Made by a program: the position numbers and the translations under genes. From assembly GCF_024505145.1 (NCBI RefSeq), contig NZ_JANIAA010000027.1, forward strand, positions 62,001-126,000: 64,000 bases of DNA. Direction: 5' to 3'. The notes beneath the pieces were generated by a model. That model was given only the letters and a program-made list of their open reading frames with translations. It was not told the DNA's origin and did no database searches. Shown here piece after piece: positions 61,577-64,000 of the stretch. Position 1 is the stretch's first letter; every line of letters begins with the position of its first letter. The DNA is from Streptomyces rugosispiralis. Lineage in GTDB: Bacteria > Actinomycetota > Actinomycetes > Streptomycetales > Streptomycetaceae.

Positions 61577-61837
61577 ATGCTGACCGCTGCCGGATTCGCC
61601 GTCGAGGACGAGCGCACCATCACCGTCAACATCGAGGGCAACCGCGGCGAGGCCATCGGCCGCTACGCCCACGGCAGCCTGCGACGCATCCGCGGCGCCG
61701 CCGCACCCGCACTCAGCTCTGAGGACCTCGCCGCCCTCGACGAACTCCTGGACGTCAACAGCCCGCACGGCATCCTGCACCGCGACGACCTCGCCGTACG
61801 CACCGAGCGCACCGTCTGGGCCGCCCGCCGCGCCTGA
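61577..61837 (+). pseudogene. SAM-dependent methyltransferase C-terminal relic
   Basis: An 86-codon frame: AAGFAVEDERTITVNIEGNR, GEAIGRYAHGSLRRIRGAAA, SSEDLAALDELLDVNSPHGI, LHRDDLAVRTERTVWAARRA. This is the usual final part of class I methyltransferases of actinomycetes. The catalytic Rossmann domain is missing, replaced by the IS5-type relic. Confidence 0.7.
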
Positions 61838-62462
61838 CCCGCGGGCTGCCCGGTTGCCTGCCGGGCCGCAACCGCACCCAGTTACTTGCCTCATACGCAA
61901 CCCATTGCCACGCACCGCGGCTGGCCCACACGCGCAGAGGTGGAAGCAGCGCTGCCAGGCGACGCCCCAGCCACGCTCCTCCGCATACGGAGACTTGCGT
62001 CCGTCCATGGGTCCTCAAGATCCATTGTCAGGGCGCCCACTCCAGAGGATCAGCCTCACCGGGGTCTTGACTCCGACCGAGTGACAACCGACACTGGCTG
62101 AACCGGTCAGACCTTGGTCTGACCACTGACCAAGAGAGTGTTCAATGCCCACGGAGTCTCAAGTACCCGTTTCCGGAAAGCCCGGCCGTCGTCGAGGCTC
62201 GTTGAAGAGAGTCCGACTTTCGGCGCAGGTTGCGGCGGTGGTTGTCGGCGTGGGGCTGGCGAGTAAAGGTGCGGCTTCGCGCCAAGACCGGGAAGGGCAT
62301 TCGGGAGGTTTTTCGCGTCCTTCGGGGCGCCATGTATCTGGGGATCCCGGCGAGTGGTGGAGAGTTTCCTCCCGATTCGCTCAGGTCGCACGATGTAGCA
62401 AACCCCCCCTACCCGCGGCCGCTGGGTTGTTTCCAGGGGGCGCGCTGTTTGAGGAGTGTCTG
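61838..62462. other. Non-coding region upstream of broken MHS transporter
   Basis: About 625 bases with no recognised gene. It contains a compound palindrome at 62105-62125 and, near its end, the ribosome site GAGGAG ahead of ATG 62463. Confidence 0.5.
62105..62125. promoter_or_regulatory. GntR/FadR-like operator palindrome
   Basis: GGTCAGACC, TT, GGTCTGACC form a perfect palindrome, and its right half is TGGTCTGACCA, close to the TGGTCnGACCA half-site pattern bound by FadR-type GntR regulators. No GntR gene is in the window; the nearest gene is the broken transporter about 340 bases downstream. Confidence 0.5.
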
Positions 62463-63634
62463 ATGAACAACGGCAATGGTGCCGGAGCGCGAAAAGTTCT
62501 CCTGGCTGGCGCGATCGGAAACTTTGTGAGTGGTGCGACTGGGGCCTGTACGGGCTGTTCGCCACCACGATCGCGACCCAGCTTTTCCCGAAAGGGGCCC
62601 TACCGCCGCTGTGTTGTCTACCTTTGTCACCCTCGGGCTCGGCTACGCGATCCGTCCGATTAGAGGCCTCGTATTCGGTCATCTTGGTGACCGAATCGGT
62701 CGACGCGCGGTACTCATCCTGTCTGTGTTGTTGATGAGTGCAGGAACAACAGCACTGGGTCTGCTACCCGGCTACGCGCAGATTGGCGCAATGGCACCGG
62801 TGTTGCTTGTCCTATGTCGGCTTGTACAGGGCTTCTCCGCCGGGGGCGAGTCCACCGGCTCGGGCATCTTTCTGATTGAACACGCGCCCTCTGACAGGCG
62901 CGGTCTGTACGCGTCGGTGACCCCGGCAACTAACAACATCGGTACGATGGTCGGCGTCCTGGTGGGGATGGCGGTGACCGCCACGACGACCCCGGAACAA
63001 CTGGCGTCGTGGGGATGGCGGATGCCGTTCCTGACCGCGGCGCCGCTGGCCTTGGCCGGACTGTACCTGCGGCTGGGAGTGGAGGAGTCGCCCGTGTTCG
63101 CCGCGGTACGCGCCGAGGGGGACGTAGCATCCGCACCCCTTGTGCAGGAATCCAAGCTCGCGAAAAAGTCGATGTTGGTCATGTTTGCTTGGGCGACGAC
63201 CTACACAGTCACCTCGGCGTCATGGTTACGTTTCTCCTGTCGTACCTGACCGTGACGGTGAAGTTCAGCAAGACTCAGTCACTGGTTGTGCTCCTGGTCA
63301 TCCTGGTCGCTGCCGTGATAGGTGGCGTCCTGGCCGGGTATCTCATCGACGTTGTGGGGCGCAAACGTATCGCGGTCGTGTCTGCTCTCGGCGTGGGTGT
63401 CTGGGCCGTGCCGACGTTTGCGTTTCTCGAGCACAGCACGGTGCTGGGAGCCTGCCTGGTCGGTGCGGTGCTCGCATTCTTCGCTGGTGGTATCCGCACG
63501 ACGACCTTGCTGGCTGTGGTCGAGTTGTTCCCGCCGGGTGTCCGGTCCTCTGCCAGCACGCTGGCCTATCAGATTGGCCTCGCCGTCTTCGGGGGGACCA
63601 CACCGTAGGTGGCGACTTGGCTCGTCGGGCGAAC
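62463..63634 (+). pseudogene. MHS-family MFS transporter (ShiA/ProP-like), multiply broken
   Basis: The order of motifs fits a metabolite:H+ symporter: VLLAGAIGNF at the start, then EWCDWGLYGLFATTIATQLF after a lost base near 62528, a further shift before TAAVLSTFVTLGLGYAIRPI, HLGDRIGRRAVLI, FSAGGESTGSGIFLIEHAP, ATNNIGTMVGVLVG. Another shift near 63225 leads to VVLLVILVAAVIGGVLAGYL, IDVVGRKRIAVVSALG. Finally TAG at 63606 stands where Tyr belongs in FGGTTPYVATWLVGRT. The C-terminus is then lost. Four lesions make it clearly non-functional unless the sequence is poor here. Confidence 0.78.
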
Positions 63635-64000
63635 CCACCTGGCCACAACCAGGACAAGGAAAGCCGCCCACACCGCACCATTCTCCCGCACCACCCACAC
63701 GACAAGTCATCGCAGACGTCGTTTCTTCGGCGTCGAGTTTGGCGGCCTTGTTGCTACGTCGTAACTGCTGGAATTCCTCATCAGGATATGGTCCCCTGGC
63801 TGAGCTCGCCGGGCTCACCAGCGGACTCGAAGTCATTCGGCTCCATCGGAACATCGATCAGGGCTGAACGGGCTGCATCGCAGCTGCCCCTGGATGAGGT
63901 TGAAGGATTCCGTTACGGCCTGATGCCACGGGCAAACGGCACTACAGATTGGAGCGTACGCCGAATGTGCTGTGAAGAGGACCTCATGCCGCCGGTCGTC
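63635..64000. other. No recognised feature to right edge
   Basis: About 365 bases after the transporter relic with short, low-quality frames only. Nothing assignable was found on either strand. Confidence 0.4.

Overview
The window looks like a piece of a Streptomyces (or close Streptomycetaceae) chromosome. GC is very high, codons end in G/C, and GTG or TTG starts sit behind purine-rich ribosome sites. The protein families (PucR, TetR and Lrp regulators, LGFP, tectonin and TIG proteins, SpoIIE phosphatase relics, a ring-hydroxylating dioxygenase set) are typical of that group. Transposase relics, frameshifted genes and chimeric junctions are dense, which suggests an accessory chromosome arm; that placement is inference.

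Layout. 1-6224: a spermidine/putrescine-type ABC importer operon with a nitrilase-family amidohydrolase and the start of a further gene at the left edge, followed by two Lrp/AsnC regulators meeting stop to stop. 6360-8373: a broken FGGY kinase/HAD chimera and a LysE-type exporter. 8404-10624: a tightly coupled cassette of two 2-oxoglutarate/Fe(II) oxygenases and an unrecognised protein. 10873-17432: small conserved hypotheticals, a three-domain TIG protein, a frameshifted phosphotransferase between two copies of an integrase-like tail, and a tectonin protein. 17628-18724: an IS5-family element with a frameshifted transposase. 18724-22234: an Old Yellow Enzyme, an F420-reductase-like protein and an MDR reductase, divergent from a TetR gene. 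22507-25058: a serine recombinase, an LGFP-repeat secreted protein and a deleted recombinase copy. 25141-28233: two truncated group II intron reverse transcriptases joined head-on at their catalytic YADD codons, then a deleted IS110 transposase. 28309-35340: a decayed PAS-GAF-SpoIIE gene and a stress/redox island (formaldehyde dehydrogenase, Clp relic, thioredoxin, cut-down UBP finger, cNMP-binding flavoprotein, Hsp20, DUF2267). 35345-37468: an IS1182-like element carrying a GNAT acetyltransferase. 37809-39679: a membrane protein and TetR with a clear palindromic operator. 39744-40769: relics. 41149-45528: an MFS/FGGY kinase/M81 metallopeptidase operon. 45648-46643: relics. 46714-50982: PucR regulator, sodium:solute symporter and class II aldolase. 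51290-54420: a decayed lipocalin-like gene, a deleted drug exporter and TetR. 54489-59839: an aromatic ring-hydroxylating dioxygenase operon with its ferredoxin, reductase, an orphan response regulator and a TetR. 59840-64000: IS relics, a methyltransferase tail and a broken MHS-type transporter.

The intact parts read as nutrient import and catabolism modules (polyamine-like uptake, kinase/M81, symporter/aldolase, ring hydroxylation) and stress or redox modules, each with a local regulator. The most unusual structure is the palindromic junction of the two reverse transcriptase genes near 25680. Next come the dual 2OG-oxygenase cassette, the polyproline leader peptide overlapping a permease start, and the IS element with a passenger acetyltransferase. 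Many lesions are single-base shifts, some in homopolymers, so a share could be read errors. No tRNA, rRNA or CRISPR array was recognised.
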